Notes: generated by a model from the sequence alone, not told the origin. Shown: positions 43,163-52,996, numbered from the stretch's first letter. The stretch: DNA of 64,000 nt from Palsa-948 sp964481195 (GCA_964481195.1 CAYZTB010000012.1:11378-75377), one strand, 5' to 3'. Numbers and translations are program-made.

Positions 43163-45328
43163 CTACAAAAGCTTTTTATATTTCAGTCGAATAGAGTTTC
43201 CAATTACAACTACATCAGAAAATGCCATAGTTAATGCTCCAATCATAGGGCTTAAAAATCCCGCAGCAGCAATTGGAATAGCAACTACGTTATAAAAGAA
43301 TGCCCAAAAAAGATTTTGCTTAATTGTTTTAAGGGTATGCTTACTAATTAAATATGCGGTTTGAAGCTGTGAAAGATCTTTTTCATTTAGTAAAACTATT
43401 TGTGCTGAATGTATCGCTACCTGCGAAGCATTGCCAATAGATATTCCTACAGATGCTTTTGCAAGCGCAGGCGCATCGTTAATGCCATCGCCAACCATGG
43501 CGGTATGTCCTTGAGCTGAAAAGGAATCAATTAATTTTAGCTTTTGTTCCGGCAATTGTTCACTATATACTTTATCAATAGCAAGTGTATGAGCCATCTC
43601 ATCACATCTATTTTTTTTATCTCCGCTAACCATAATAGGTTCTATTCCTTGATATTTGAAAAAATGAATGGTTTCCTTTGCTTGAATTTTAATTTCATCA
43701 ACTAAATCAATCATACCTACTAAGGATTCATTCCGGAGTATATAGAGCGAATGAAAATCATCCTTAGTTAAATGAGCAGCAACTCTATAAGAACCTACTT
43801 GCCATAAAATTCCGTCATTTGTTTTAGCAGACATTCCAGTGCCTTTATTTTCTTTCACTTCCAATAATGAAATTGGGCTATGCGATTTATTTTTCAATTC
43901 ATTTACAATTGATTTAGCAATCGGGTGCGAAGAATGCTGCTCGATCTGATAGAGTAAAGCTTCTACTTCTTCACGTTTTATTTCACCAACAATGTGAATA
44001 TTATTAATCTTAAAATTCCCAGTTGTAAGTGTTCCCGTTTTGTCAAATACAATGCTTTGTGCTTTAGCAAATTCTTCTAACGAACTTCCTCCTTTGATAA
44101 GAATTCCTTTTTTTGCAGCTCTGCCTATTCCCACCATCACAGCGGTAGGTGTTGCTAAACCCATGGCACAGGGACATGAAATTACTAACACTGCAATGCT
44201 ATTCATAAGTGCTTGCTGAGCAGAGATATGAATTGCAAAATATGAAATCACAAAAGTAAGGGCTGCAATTAGTAGTACTGCGGGTACAAAAATATTGCTG
44301 ACTTTATCGCCTAACTTTTGAATAGAAGGTTTTGATTGCTGTGCATTTTTAACCAATTCAATAATTTTTGATAAAATGGTGTCCTTTCCAATTTTTTCTG
44401 CCAATATTTTTACGGATCCATCTATTACGATAGTTCCACCAATCACTTTGTCGCCTATTTGTTTGTTTACAGGAATACTTTCACCGGTAATCATTGATTC
44501 GTCTACCAAAAAAGTACCTGACAAAACGGATCCATCAACAGGAATTTTATCGCCCGTATTAACTAATAACACATCGCCTTTTTGAACTTCGCTAGTTTGA
44601 ATTTCACTTATAATCTCCTTTCCCTCTTGCAAAATAATTTTTCGAGCTAGCGCTGTTTGCAGTTTTGTTAACTCTCCTATGGCTGTTGTAGTTTGTTTTA
44701 TAGAGCGATGCTCAATAACATTTCCTAAAAGCACCAGCGTAATAATGGTGGCAGTAGTTTCATAAAAGAGGAAATTGTGAATCTCTTGTGTGCCTAGGTA
44801 TAAAAAAGTCCCTGCTATACTATAGATAAATGCAGATGCTGATCCAATCATGATAAGCACATCCATATTAGGAGCACCTACCTTTAAAGAACTCCAGGCA
44901 CTTTTTCCAAAATAGGTCAGCCCAATAATGAATACTGGAATACAAAGCATAAGCTGTACCCAGGGGTTATTTAGAAAAAAATCATGCGAAAAAAACATGT
45001 GTGAGAAAAATAAAACAACTGTAAACGGAATGGTAAAGAAAAATTTTTTCTCCAAGGAAGAGACTTTTTCTTGTTTTAATGCAAGCTCTTTAGTGCTTAA
45101 CACTTTATATCCAGCTTTTCCTATTCCTTGAATGATAGCATCAAGTGCTGTTGCATCGGGAAGTAAGAAGCTGGCTTCACCGGTAGCAAAATTAACAGAG
45201 GGGTTATGCGCACCACTATTTTGAAGAACCTTATTGACTGTTTGTGCACAGTGCGCGCAAGTCATCCCTTCCACATTCAGAACTAGCTGAGCTTCTTCAT
45301 GAACATGTTGGAGGGTGTACGAATCCAT
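43163..45328 (-). CDS. Second copper-translocating P1B-type ATPase
   Basis: A 721-aa Cu+-ATPase: one N-terminal HMA domain (NVEGMTCAHCAQTVNKVL, Cys24/27), membrane helices, actuator TGESIPV, channel motif SCPCAMGLATPTAVMVGIGR (about residue 385), phosphorylation site FDKTGTLTTGNF (about 429), GDGINDAPALA and the C-terminal YNVVAIP and MAFSDVVVIGNSIRL. It lacks the double CPxCGM modules of the other CopA. MAFSDVVV replaces the usual MxxSS of copper exporters, so transport rate or partner may differ (a CtpA/FixI-like assembly role is possible). Its ATG abuts the stop of the PyrR-like gene. Confidence 0.94.
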   Translation of the reverse strand: MDSYTLQHVHEEAQLVLNVEGMTCAHCAQTVNKVLQNSGAHNPSVNFATGEASFLLPDATALDAIIQGIGKAGYKVLSTKELALKQEKVSSLEKKFFFTIPFTVVLFFSHMFFSHDFFLNNPWVQLMLCIPVFIIGLTYFGKSAWSSLKVGAPNMDVLIMIGSASAFIYSIAGTFLYLGTQEIHNFLFYETTATIITLVLLGNVIEHRSIKQTTTAIGELTKLQTALARKIILQEGKEIISEIQTSEVQKGDVLLVNTGDKIPVDGSVLSGTFLVDESMITGESIPVNKQIGDKVIGGTIVIDGSVKILAEKIGKDTILSKIIELVKNAQQSKPSIQKLGDKVSNIFVPAVLLIAALTFVISYFAIHISAQQALMNSIAVLVISCPCAMGLATPTAVMVGIGRAAKKGILIKGGSSLEEFAKAQSIVFDKTGTLTTGNFKINNIHIVGEIKREEVEALLYQIEQHSSHPIAKSIVNELKNKSHSPISLLEVKENKGTGMSAKTNDGILWQVGSYRVAAHLTKDDFHSLYILRNESLVGMIDLVDEIKIQAKETIHFFKYQGIEPIMVSGDKKNRCDEMAHTLAIDKVYSEQLPEQKLKLIDSFSAQGHTAMVGDGINDAPALAKASVGISIGNASQVAIHSAQIVLLNEKDLSQLQTAYLISKHTLKTIKQNLFWAFFYNVVAIPIAAAGFLSPMIGALTMAFSDVVVIGNSIRLKYKKLL

Positions 45329-45838
45329 TTACATTAGGTAAACAGCATCATTACTACCTGCATTCAACTCAACAGATATGTGTTCCTGCATGGTGGTGGC
45401 TAAAGAAATTCCTACAAAATCCGCTTTAACAGGATAGGATCGGTGGTCGCGATTTACTAGCACAACAGCAACCAAACGTTTTACTGAGCATTTTAAAAAA
45501 GGTTCCAGTCCGTACAACATGGTGCGGCCAGAATCCAATACATCGTCTACCACTACCACTACTTTGTCATTTAATTTTTTTTCTGGTATATCTATAGTAG
45601 CTTTTTCGCTAAGAGGAGATTTTTTATTAATAATTATTTTTGCCATCTCAACTTTTATAGGGGAGATTTCTTCTAGTTTCTTTGCAAGTCTTTCAGCTAA
45701 TAAGTATCCATTATTTACAATCCCTGCAATAACAATCTCTTTCTCCAGGTGATTGTTTTCGTATAGTTGGTACGCAATCCTATCAATCCGCTGTTGGATT
45801 TGCCTTGCACTGAGTATAAGAGTTTTAGAATTTGGCAT
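45329..45838 (-). CDS. Phosphoribosyltransferase, PyrR-like
   Basis: A 169-aa type I phosphoribosyltransferase: AYQLYENNHLEKEIVIAGIV, the PRPP motif VVVVVDDVLDSGRTMLYGLE (about residues 92-111) and a PyrR-like tail (RDHRSYPVKADFVGISLATT followed by MQEHISVEL). PyrR family members are uracil PRTases and/or pyrimidine-operon attenuators; RNA binding cannot be judged here. It is the first gene of a two-gene unit with the Cu+-ATPase, a pairing with no obvious metabolic logic, and it has a divergent promoter with the TMTC-like gene. Confidence 0.85.
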   Translation of the reverse strand: MPNSKTLILSARQIQQRIDRIAYQLYENNHLEKEIVIAGIVNNGYLLAERLAKKLEEISPIKVEMAKIIINKKSPLSEKATIDIPEKKLNDKVVVVVDDVLDSGRTMLYGLEPFLKCSVKRLVAVVLVNRDHRSYPVKADFVGISLATTMQEHISVELNAGSNDAVYLM

Positions 45839-45855
45839 GTGATATATTCAGGGTG

Positions 45856-45880
45856 CGAATATACGAATTTCGTACTTTCG
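45856..45880. promoter_or_regulatory. Divergent -7 boxes between the PyrR-like and TMTC-like genes
   Basis: Minus strand TATATTCG (45856-45863) lies 17 bp before the PyrR-like ATG, and plus strand TACTTTCG (45873-45880) lies 15 bp before the ATG at 45896. Both are TAnnTTYG-type, so two back-to-back promoters share this 57-bp gap. Confidence 0.45.
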
Positions 45881-45895
45881 TTTTAGCTTACTAAG

Positions 45896-47881
45896 ATGGC
45901 ACAGAAAACCAAAGCAAAAGTTAAAATCTCACATATTGAACCTAAAAAAGGTTCTGATAGCATTTACGCTGCCAGCCAAAAACGCAGATTCGTATTGGGT
46001 TTGATATTAGGAATGCTTGGATTTGTTTTATACTCCAACACTTTTTCGCATGGCTATGTGCTAGATGACTTTTCTGCCATAAAAGAAAATAACATAGTAC
46101 GTCAAGGATTCAAAGCAATACCAGAAATATTTAACACCTCTTACCGGCAAGGCTACCTATCTGTTAAAGATGGACTTTACAGGCCCCTCTCGTTAACAAC
46201 CTACGCAATAGAGTGGGAATTATTTCCTGATCAGCCTGGAGTAAGTCATTTTGCAAATGCTGTCCTTTATAGTCTTACCGGATTTCTTTTGTTTCAGATG
46301 CTTGCAATGCTGTTCTCGCTTCAACAGTCAAGCAAAACAAATAACTTAAATGAAACGATTGCCTTCCTGGCATCACTGCTTTTCATAGCACATCCTTTAC
46401 ATGTTGAAGTAGTGGCAAACATTAAAAGCAGAGATGAAATATTATGTTTTTTACTAGTGCTTGTTAGTTTTATTTATGTTTTCAAGTATGTAGCTATCGG
46501 AGGTAAAAAATATTTACTCGTTGCAATGCTTTCGTTTTTTCTTTCATTATTATCGAAAGAAACTTCCATTACCTTTCTTGCACTACTACCTCTTTCATTG
46601 CATTTTTTCTCTACGGCTTCATTGAAAAAAAATCTGGCATTAACTTCTATATTTCTTGGCACTTTTTTAACCTATTTATTAATTCGAAACCATGTTTTGC
46701 AGGGCGCCATCGCAGATAGCAGTGTATCTATTGCAGATAATTTACTGGTTGGCGCTAAAACGCTAAACACTCACCTTGGGACAGCATTTTATATTTTAGG
46801 ATTATATGTTAAAATGCACTTTTTCCCACATCCTATGTCGTACGATTATTCATTTAATCAGATAGAAATTGTTGGATTAACTAATATATTTTCTATTCTT
46901 TCCATTCTGTTTTTTATTTGTCTGAGCTCTTATGCTGTTTTTATTTTGTATAAATCATTTAAGAATCGAACGGCTAATCCATTTTCATCCATCGTAGCAT
47001 TTGGAATATTGTTTTTTTTAATTACCCTTTTCCTGTTTTCTAATTTAGTGCTAACCATTGGAACTTCCATGGGCGATCGACTCATGTATTTTCCTTCGCT
47101 TGGTTTTTGCATTGTCATAGCCGCCTTGCTGAGTAAACTTCCCGCCTTTCAACCTTCTTTAGATAAAAACAATAAAAATATTATTCCATTTGGAAATCTG
47201 GGCATAGGAATTGCGTTACTTATTATTTTGCCTTTTAGCATAAAAGCATACGCACGTAATAAAGATTGGAAAGATAATTTCACGCTGTACGCACACGATG
47301 TAAAAATTGTTCCCAATAGTGTAAAAGCGCACTATTACCTTGGGCTGGAGCTTATAAAAGTACAGGCAGATGCCGAGCAAGATCCAAACAAAAAGAAAGC
47401 CTTTTACGAAGAAGGTATTTTAGAATTGGAAAAAGCGGTAGCAATTCTTCCAACCTTTTCCAGCGCTTATACTCAAATGGGGGTTGCTTTTTACCGACTG
47501 AAGAATTTTGAAAAAGCTATAGAAAACTACAACAAAGCATCCTCGCTGAAACCGCAGGATGCCATTACGTTAAATAACATAGGCACGGTATATTTTGAAT
47601 GGGGAAAATACAACGAAGCAGCAGAAAAATTTAGCAACGCAATACAAATTGACTCACGATTTGTAGATGCCTATATGAACTTAGGTAGCGTGTACGGCAC
47701 CTTAAATAATTACGATAAGGCAATTGAAAGCTTTAATAGCGCTATAAAAAATGCACCGGATAATGCACGCGCTTATTATTACATTGCAATGACATACCAG
47801 AATAAAGGGGATAAAATTAATGCTGATAAGTACTATAAAATTGCAGCAAGCATGGACCCAAAATTTGCAATTCCAAAATAA
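45896..47881 (+). CDS. TMTC-like polytopic membrane protein with C-terminal TPRs
   Basis: A 661-aa protein with about 10 membrane segments followed by tetratricopeptide repeats. The first luminal/periplasmic loop (YSNTFSHGYVLDDFSAIKEN, then ...GLYRPLSLTTYAIEWELF) resembles GT-C mannosyltransferases of the TMTC/DUF1736 type, with DD as the possible catalytic pair (about residues 53-54). From about residue 480, TPRs are visible (AYTQMGVAFYRLKNFEKAIE; TLNNIGTVYFEWGKYNEAAE; AYMNLGSVYGTLNNYDKAIE; AYYYIAMTYQNKGDKINADK). Possible protein O-glycosylation in the periplasm; enzyme activity is inferred only. Confidence 0.82.
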   Translation: MAQKTKAKVKISHIEPKKGSDSIYAASQKRRFVLGLILGMLGFVLYSNTFSHGYVLDDFSAIKENNIVRQGFKAIPEIFNTSYRQGYLSVKDGLYRPLSLTTYAIEWELFPDQPGVSHFANAVLYSLTGFLLFQMLAMLFSLQQSSKTNNLNETIAFLASLLFIAHPLHVEVVANIKSRDEILCFLLVLVSFIYVFKYVAIGGKKYLLVAMLSFFLSLLSKETSITFLALLPLSLHFFSTASLKKNLALTSIFLGTFLTYLLIRNHVLQGAIADSSVSIADNLLVGAKTLNTHLGTAFYILGLYVKMHFFPHPMSYDYSFNQIEIVGLTNIFSILSILFFICLSSYAVFILYKSFKNRTANPFSSIVAFGILFFLITLFLFSNLVLTIGTSMGDRLMYFPSLGFCIVIAALLSKLPAFQPSLDKNNKNIIPFGNLGIGIALLIILPFSIKAYARNKDWKDNFTLYAHDVKIVPNSVKAHYYLGLELIKVQADAEQDPNKKKAFYEEGILELEKAVAILPTFSSAYTQMGVAFYRLKNFEKAIENYNKASSLKPQDAITLNNIGTVYFEWGKYNEAAEKFSNAIQIDSRFVDAYMNLGSVYGTLNNYDKAIESFNSAIKNAPDNARAYYYIAMTYQNKGDKINADKYYKIAASMDPKFAIPK

Positions 47882-47895
47882 ATTACGTAGTTACT

Positions 47896-50523
47896 TTATT
47901 CACCCCTTTTTGCTAAATAATATTGCTCAAAAAAGGATTTGTACTCCGCCATTTTCTTTTCTTTATAAAAAATAGAAAAGTTATCGGGTGTGATAGGGAA
48001 TATTTCATACTCCTTCCGCGCAATACCTTTGAATACTTTAGCGTCTTGATCGATTAGATCAAAATAATCTTTTGCCTTGGTTGAAGTAACAAAGCTTTTA
48101 ATAATAATGATATGCGTTTCAGTTCCCATCATTATATTGCTGATGTCCAAATTAGATGAGTTAAAATAATCTGCATTAAAATTAGATACTCTTTTTTTAA
48201 AATCATCTACGTCAAGCTTTTTCGCATCCAGCACAATGATACATTGATGTTCGGCACTATCTTTAAATGAAAATAAAGGCTGCACAGTATCTTTTTTTAC
48301 TGCAGGGCTTACTGGTATGTTTTTTATTCCTTTTAAATAATCTAACAATTCTTGGGCCTTTTCTTTGGCTTTGTCTTTTGGATATTTCGCTATTACACCT
48401 TGCAGTGCATTTTCATAATCGACTTTAGTTTGTGTTTTCCCTATGGAGTAAGCCCTAAGCATTGCAAACTTTGGCATGAGCTGGCTCGCACTGTAAAAAG
48501 AGTCTGCTTTACTTACCATCGCAATCACATCTCCATATTTGCCGGAGTTATAAGCAGCATAAGTATTTTCATAATAATCTTCAATTTCATTTCGAGATGC
48601 TTTCAGCAATTTCTGGTATTCCGGATTTTGAATAATTTTTGCGTACTCCGAATTTGGAAACTTAGATAATATTTTTTCTTTATAAATATTTGATCTTACG
48701 TCATTATTTTGCCCAATGTACAATCGATATAGCTGGTAGTATAAGTTGAGCGAATATTTATTATCAGGATACTTTGCTAAGAGCTCTTCAAATGTTTCTA
48801 TGGCCTTCAATGGATCCTGTAAATCTTCTTTATATATATTTCCCAAGTCGTAATAGGCATCAATGATTTTCTTTTTAGAGTTTACCTTTTGCTCTTCTTT
48901 AAAAGGAATGTTTTTCAAATAGTAAGCGCGTGTTTTGTTATCTGCTATTTTTCCGGAAGCGGTATCTACCTTAACAGTATCCTGCACTTGCGTGGCCATG
49001 ATAACTTCTTTGCTGTTTCTCCTCCAATCGTCCTCTAATGTACGATTGCCCCATTTTTTATAAAACTCCGCTACGCCCGAAAATTTAGACGTTGAATTAT
49101 AAAAATACCACAGCCCCGGCCCGGTAGAATTTCCCCAAGGGTTATTCTCATTGAAAAGCGAACCTCCACCTGCTGCTTGATTTAGCGCTTTTATTTCATC
49201 GTCCTTTTTCTTTTGCTCTTCGTCTTTTACAAGTTTAGCGATAATACCGTCAATGATTTTACCAATCTGAACCGTATCCATGGTTGCTACTCGCAGCAAG
49301 CTGTCTTGGTGAGAAATAATGGTAATATCTTTAATCATAGCCGTAAGGCTTTCTTTTTTAATTCTTATCTGCTCATAGTCTACATAATCCTTAGGAAGAA
49401 AAGCCATGGTACTATCGTAGTATGCCTGCGAAGATTTGTAATTTTTTCTGTCAAAATAAATTTCTGCAATATTTAAAAAGCTAATGGCTTTTTGCCGGGT
49501 ATTGGCAATGCTACTTAAAGCAGAAAGCTTGTAATAATCCAACGCAGTGTAAACGTCATTCTCCCTATATGAAATATTAGCTAGAGCAAAATAAATTTGA
49601 TCTTTATATTCTTTATTCTTTTCATCTTTCAGCATTTTATGAAGTTCCTTTTTTAGCTCTTTGGTATTGGTGCCAGCCGTAACCTGAAACGTACGTGCTT
49701 TGGCTAATCGTGCATTAAACTCCATTTCGTAGGAAGGATGAAATTTAGCAGATCGAGAATAACTTTCCGAAGCTTTCTTGAGGTCGCCATCTTGTTCGTA
49801 CAGCTGAGCAAGTATGAATAAATACCTGCCTCGAACTCTCTTTTTTTTCGTAAGCACCACAGCACGTTGTAGCGCCTCTTCTGCCTTCGCAAATTGCTCA
49901 GTTCGTAAATAATAATCAGAAAGTACCGATTGATAATCATCAATTAAGTACCTAGGCATTTTCTTATCGTGCTTTAATAAATCTAATATTGGTCCGGTTC
50001 TGATTACGCTATTCATTTGGTTGTAAGAGCGCACCAGCCATAAAAAAGCTTCGTACCTTGCCGGGTTGTTGGGATACATTTTTACTACGTATTCAAAAAC
50101 CACTACGGCAGCATAATAATCCCGCTTGTAAAAATGCGCCCTGCCCATGGTCATATAATTTTCATCAATCCACCTACAATATTCTTTGTCTTTGATGAGC
50201 ATGGAATGATACTGAATCACCTTGTTTGTTTTTTCTATAGCACGATCAAATAAGGCTTCATTGGCTTTTGCCGCTTTTTCATCAGCATATCTAAAAACAG
50301 GAAGTATCTTATCGTAATTGTCTTTATGGGCTTTATCTAAATTATAAATACCTTCATCTAAACTTACATTGGCCCAATAAAGACCGTTATAATGTGCAGC
50401 CAGGTTATGGAAGGTGCGGCTTGTAAACGTATTTTTCTTTTGAGAACATCCAGAAAAAAGTAAATAGATAGTCGCTAAAAAAGCAATGGGTAAAAAGAAG
50501 CGAGTATTTAGAGCAGATTTCAT
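47896..50523 (-). CDS. Type IX secretion system lipoprotein, PorW/SprE-like TPR protein
   Basis: An 875-aa lipoprotein (FLATIYLLFSGC, Cys26). It opens with SQKKNTFTSRTFHNLAAHYN, the PorW/SprE-type mature N-terminus, and carries many TPR-like helical pairs (RAHFYKRDYYAAVVVFEYVV; FAKAEEALQRAVVLTKKKR; YFALANISYRENDVYTALDY). The length matches SprE of gliding Flavobacteria (about 870). PorW/SprE is required for T9SS function and surface secretion. It supports assignment to Bacteroidota and predicts a T9SS elsewhere in the genome; no other por/gld gene is in this window. Confidence 0.86.
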   Translation of the reverse strand: MKSALNTRFFLPIAFLATIYLLFSGCSQKKNTFTSRTFHNLAAHYNGLYWANVSLDEGIYNLDKAHKDNYDKILPVFRYADEKAAKANEALFDRAIEKTNKVIQYHSMLIKDKEYCRWIDENYMTMGRAHFYKRDYYAAVVVFEYVVKMYPNNPARYEAFLWLVRSYNQMNSVIRTGPILDLLKHDKKMPRYLIDDYQSVLSDYYLRTEQFAKAEEALQRAVVLTKKKRVRGRYLFILAQLYEQDGDLKKASESYSRSAKFHPSYEMEFNARLAKARTFQVTAGTNTKELKKELHKMLKDEKNKEYKDQIYFALANISYRENDVYTALDYYKLSALSSIANTRQKAISFLNIAEIYFDRKNYKSSQAYYDSTMAFLPKDYVDYEQIRIKKESLTAMIKDITIISHQDSLLRVATMDTVQIGKIIDGIIAKLVKDEEQKKKDDEIKALNQAAGGGSLFNENNPWGNSTGPGLWYFYNSTSKFSGVAEFYKKWGNRTLEDDWRRNSKEVIMATQVQDTVKVDTASGKIADNKTRAYYLKNIPFKEEQKVNSKKKIIDAYYDLGNIYKEDLQDPLKAIETFEELLAKYPDNKYSLNLYYQLYRLYIGQNNDVRSNIYKEKILSKFPNSEYAKIIQNPEYQKLLKASRNEIEDYYENTYAAYNSGKYGDVIAMVSKADSFYSASQLMPKFAMLRAYSIGKTQTKVDYENALQGVIAKYPKDKAKEKAQELLDYLKGIKNIPVSPAVKKDTVQPLFSFKDSAEHQCIIVLDAKKLDVDDFKKRVSNFNADYFNSSNLDISNIMMGTETHIIIIKSFVTSTKAKDYFDLIDQDAKVFKGIARKEYEIFPITPDNFSIFYKEKKMAEYKSFFEQYYLAKRGE

Positions 50524-50753
50524 TATTTATCAGGAGCTTTATAACTGAAAACGGGCAAAAATATTGTGTTTTTTAGGCATATCTAATTCAGGTTCGAAAT
50601 TAATGATTTTCAGGCGATAACGATGCAGCCTAAATATGTTGACAAACAAGTAATTTTGGCAATATCATTTCGAAACTTCCGCTGGATATAAATTATTGTC
50701 GACATTAGCGGCATTATTTAAATATATTTCCTGAAATAAATACATCTAATGCC

Positions 50754-51359
50754 ATGAGCTGGATAAAAACTATCCCTTACGAAGAAGCTGATCAAAATCT
50801 GAAAAAGATTTATGATCGCATTAATGGTCCGAATAAAAAAATTGACAATGTTTTACAAATTCATAGCCTTAGACCACACTCGTTGACAGGACACATGACA
50901 CTCTATAAAAGTGTGCTTCATAACTCAAACAACACACTTCCAAAATGGTATTTGGAATGTATCGGAGTTTATGTTAGCCATTTAAATAAGTGCAGCTACT
51001 GTATTGAGCACCACTATGCAGGCTTAAAAAGATTACTAAACGATGACGAAAAAGCTACTACGATTTTTGAAGCTATCAAGAAGGATTCTTTTGAAGGTGT
51101 TTTAGAAAAAAAATATTTGACTGGATTGGATTATTCCAAAATGCTAACAAAAAACCCTGATTTAATTACTGAAGCTGATGTAATTATATTGAAAGACCTT
51201 GGCTTTTCGGAAGGAGAAGTTTTAGAAATAAATCAAGTTGCGGCCTATTTTAACTATGCAAACAGAACTGTGCTTGGGCTGGGCGTAAACACCGCTGGCG
51301 ATGTTTTGGGATTATCGCCTAACAACAGCGCAGAGCCGGACAATTGGAATCATCAGTAA
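50754..51359 (+). CDS. Carboxymuconolactone-decarboxylase-fold peroxidase-related protein
   Basis: A 201-aa AhpD-like protein. It has the redox motif CSYCIEHHYAGLKRLL (Cys-x2-Cys and His, about residues 80-95), preceded by LHNSNNTLPKWYLECIGVYV, as in uncharacterised peroxidase-related enzymes of the CMD family. These reduce peroxides with thiol partners. The C-terminal FNYANRTVLGLGV fits the family. It stands alone with 230 bp of AT-rich non-coding DNA upstream in which I see no gene. Confidence 0.87.
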   Translation: MSWIKTIPYEEADQNLKKIYDRINGPNKKIDNVLQIHSLRPHSLTGHMTLYKSVLHNSNNTLPKWYLECIGVYVSHLNKCSYCIEHHYAGLKRLLNDDEKATTIFEAIKKDSFEGVLEKKYLTGLDYSKMLTKNPDLITEADVIILKDLGFSEGEVLEINQVAAYFNYANRTVLGLGVNTAGDVLGLSPNNSAEPDNWNHQ

Positions 51360-51375
51360 TTTATATAAACAACCT

Positions 51376-51693
51376 ATGAATACTAGCTATTTAAAATCAG
51401 CCTTTGGAAGATTAAGAATAATTGCATTTTTAGAAGGAGTATCATTTTTAATGCTACTTTTTATTGCAATGCCTTTAAAATACTCCTACAACATGCCAAT
51501 TTTTGTTAAAGTAATTGGGATGGCGCATGGAGTTTTTTTTGTTTTATTTATTTTTTCTTTGGCAGACGTACGAATGACCTATAAATGGTCGGTTGGAAAA
51601 ATAATGGTTTCCTTTTTAGCCTCCCTCCTGCCCTTTGGAACATTTGTTTTGGATGCCAAGTTGCTAAAAAAAGAAATGGAAGAGAATAAATAG
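51376..51693 (+). CDS. DUF3817-family small membrane protein
   Basis: A 105-aa integral membrane protein with three hydrophobic segments (LEGVSFLMLLFIAMPLKY; VIGMAHGVFFVLFIFSLADV; MVSFLASLLPFGTFVLDAKL). The FGRLRIIAFLEGVSF start and the FGTFVLDAKLLKKE end match DUF3817 (YdzA-like). The ATG at 51376 is preferred to an in-frame ATG at 51301 that would overlap the previous gene. Function unknown. Confidence 0.82.
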   Translation: MNTSYLKSAFGRLRIIAFLEGVSFLMLLFIAMPLKYSYNMPIFVKVIGMAHGVFFVLFIFSLADVRMTYKWSVGKIMVSFLASLLPFGTFVLDAKLLKKEMEENK

Positions 51694-51697
51694 ACTG

Positions 51698-52981
51698 CTA
51701 GTTAATTTTTACAAGAAAATAATTTTTTTTGCCTTTTTGGGCTAAAATATATTTTCCGTTTAGCAAACTTTCACTTGAAACCATTGCTGCCACATCTTGC
51801 ATTTTAGCTTTATTGAGCGATACGCCCCCTGCCAGAATCATTTTACGAGCTTCGCCTTTCGAGGAACAAATTTTTGTTTTATCGGAGAAAAAATCTACTA
51901 CGTTTATCCCACTTTCCAATTCTGCTTTAGCGATATCTACCTGCGGCACTCCTTCAAAGGCTGCTAACAAATCTTTTTCCGAAAGTTTTTTAAGCGCTTC
52001 GGTTGTTCCTTCACCAAATAATATTTCAGATGCTTCTACTGCTGCTTGATAATCATTTTCAGAATGAACTCGACAAGTCACCTCTTTGGCCAACGCTTTT
52101 TGCAACAAACGTTGATGGGGAGCTTCGCTGTGTTTAGCTTCGAGCGCCTCAACTTCTTCCTTTTTTAACAGGGTAAAAATTCGAATATATGTTTTAGCAT
52201 CTTCATCTGAGGCATTCAACCAAAACTGATAAAATTGATAAGGAGTAGTTTTTTCTGGGGCCAGCCAAACGTTGCCGCTTTCTGTTTTTCCAAACTTGGT
52301 GCCGTCTGCTTTTTTTATGAGGGGAGTAACAATGGCAAATGCCTCTCCGTTCCCTTTTCTACGAATCAGCTCGGTGCCGGTTACAATGTTTCCCCACTGA
52401 TCGGAGCCGCCCATTTGAAGCTTAACTTTTTTATTTTTCCATAGCCAATAAAAATCGTAGCCCTGCACTAGCTGATAAGAAAACTCAGTGAACGACATGC
52501 CGCTTTCAAGTCTGCTTTTAACAGAATCTTTAGCCAGCATATAGTTTACCGTAATGTGCTTACCTACATCACGAATAAAATCTAAAAAAGAAAATTGCTT
52601 AAACCAGTCGTAGTTATTTACAATCTCGGCAGCATTTTCTGCGCAATTAAAATCCAGAAATCGCTCCAATTGCTTTTTCTGACAGGCTAAGTTGTGGTTT
52701 AAAATATCTTCGCTCAACAAGTTACGTTCCTGTGATTTTCCGGATGGGTCGCCAACCATGCCTGTTGCACCTCCAATGAGCGCAATAGGTTTATGCCCAG
52801 CTTGCTGAAAATGTAGCAGCGTCATAATCTGAACTAAGTTGCCTACGCCTAACGAATCGGAGGTAGGATCAAAGCCAATGTAGCCAGAAACAACTTCTTT
52901 GTTAAGCAGCTCTTCCGTTCCAGGCATCACATCCTGAATCATGCCTCTCCACTTTAACTCTTGAACAAAATTCTTTTTCAT
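51698..52981 (-). CDS. tyrS: Tyrosine--tRNA ligase
   Basis: Charges tRNA-Tyr. The 427-aa protein has the class I Rossmann core, GGATGMVGDPSGKSQERNLL, QGYDFYWLWKNKKVKLQMGG, SDQWGNIVTGTELIRR, and the KMSKS-type loop DGTKFGKTESGNVW. The C-terminal S4 RNA-binding domain is present (CSSKGEARKMILAGGVSLNK). The HIGH motif is divergent: TSDSLGVGNLV puts Gly45 and Asn48 where most enzymes have His. Otherwise full length. Confidence 0.94.
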   Translation of the reverse strand: MKKNFVQELKWRGMIQDVMPGTEELLNKEVVSGYIGFDPTSDSLGVGNLVQIMTLLHFQQAGHKPIALIGGATGMVGDPSGKSQERNLLSEDILNHNLACQKKQLERFLDFNCAENAAEIVNNYDWFKQFSFLDFIRDVGKHITVNYMLAKDSVKSRLESGMSFTEFSYQLVQGYDFYWLWKNKKVKLQMGGSDQWGNIVTGTELIRRKGNGEAFAIVTPLIKKADGTKFGKTESGNVWLAPEKTTPYQFYQFWLNASDEDAKTYIRIFTLLKKEEVEALEAKHSEAPHQRLLQKALAKEVTCRVHSENDYQAAVEASEILFGEGTTEALKKLSEKDLLAAFEGVPQVDIAKAELESGINVVDFFSDKTKICSSKGEARKMILAGGVSLNKAKMQDVAAMVSSESLLNGKYILAQKGKKNYFLVKIN

Positions 52982-52988
52982 GTGCTGC

Positions 52989-52996
52989 CAAAGATA
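52989..52996 (-). promoter_or_regulatory. -7 box of tyrS
   Basis: TATCTTTG on the minus strand, perfect TAnnTTTG, 7 bp before the tyrS ATG. Confidence 0.55.
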
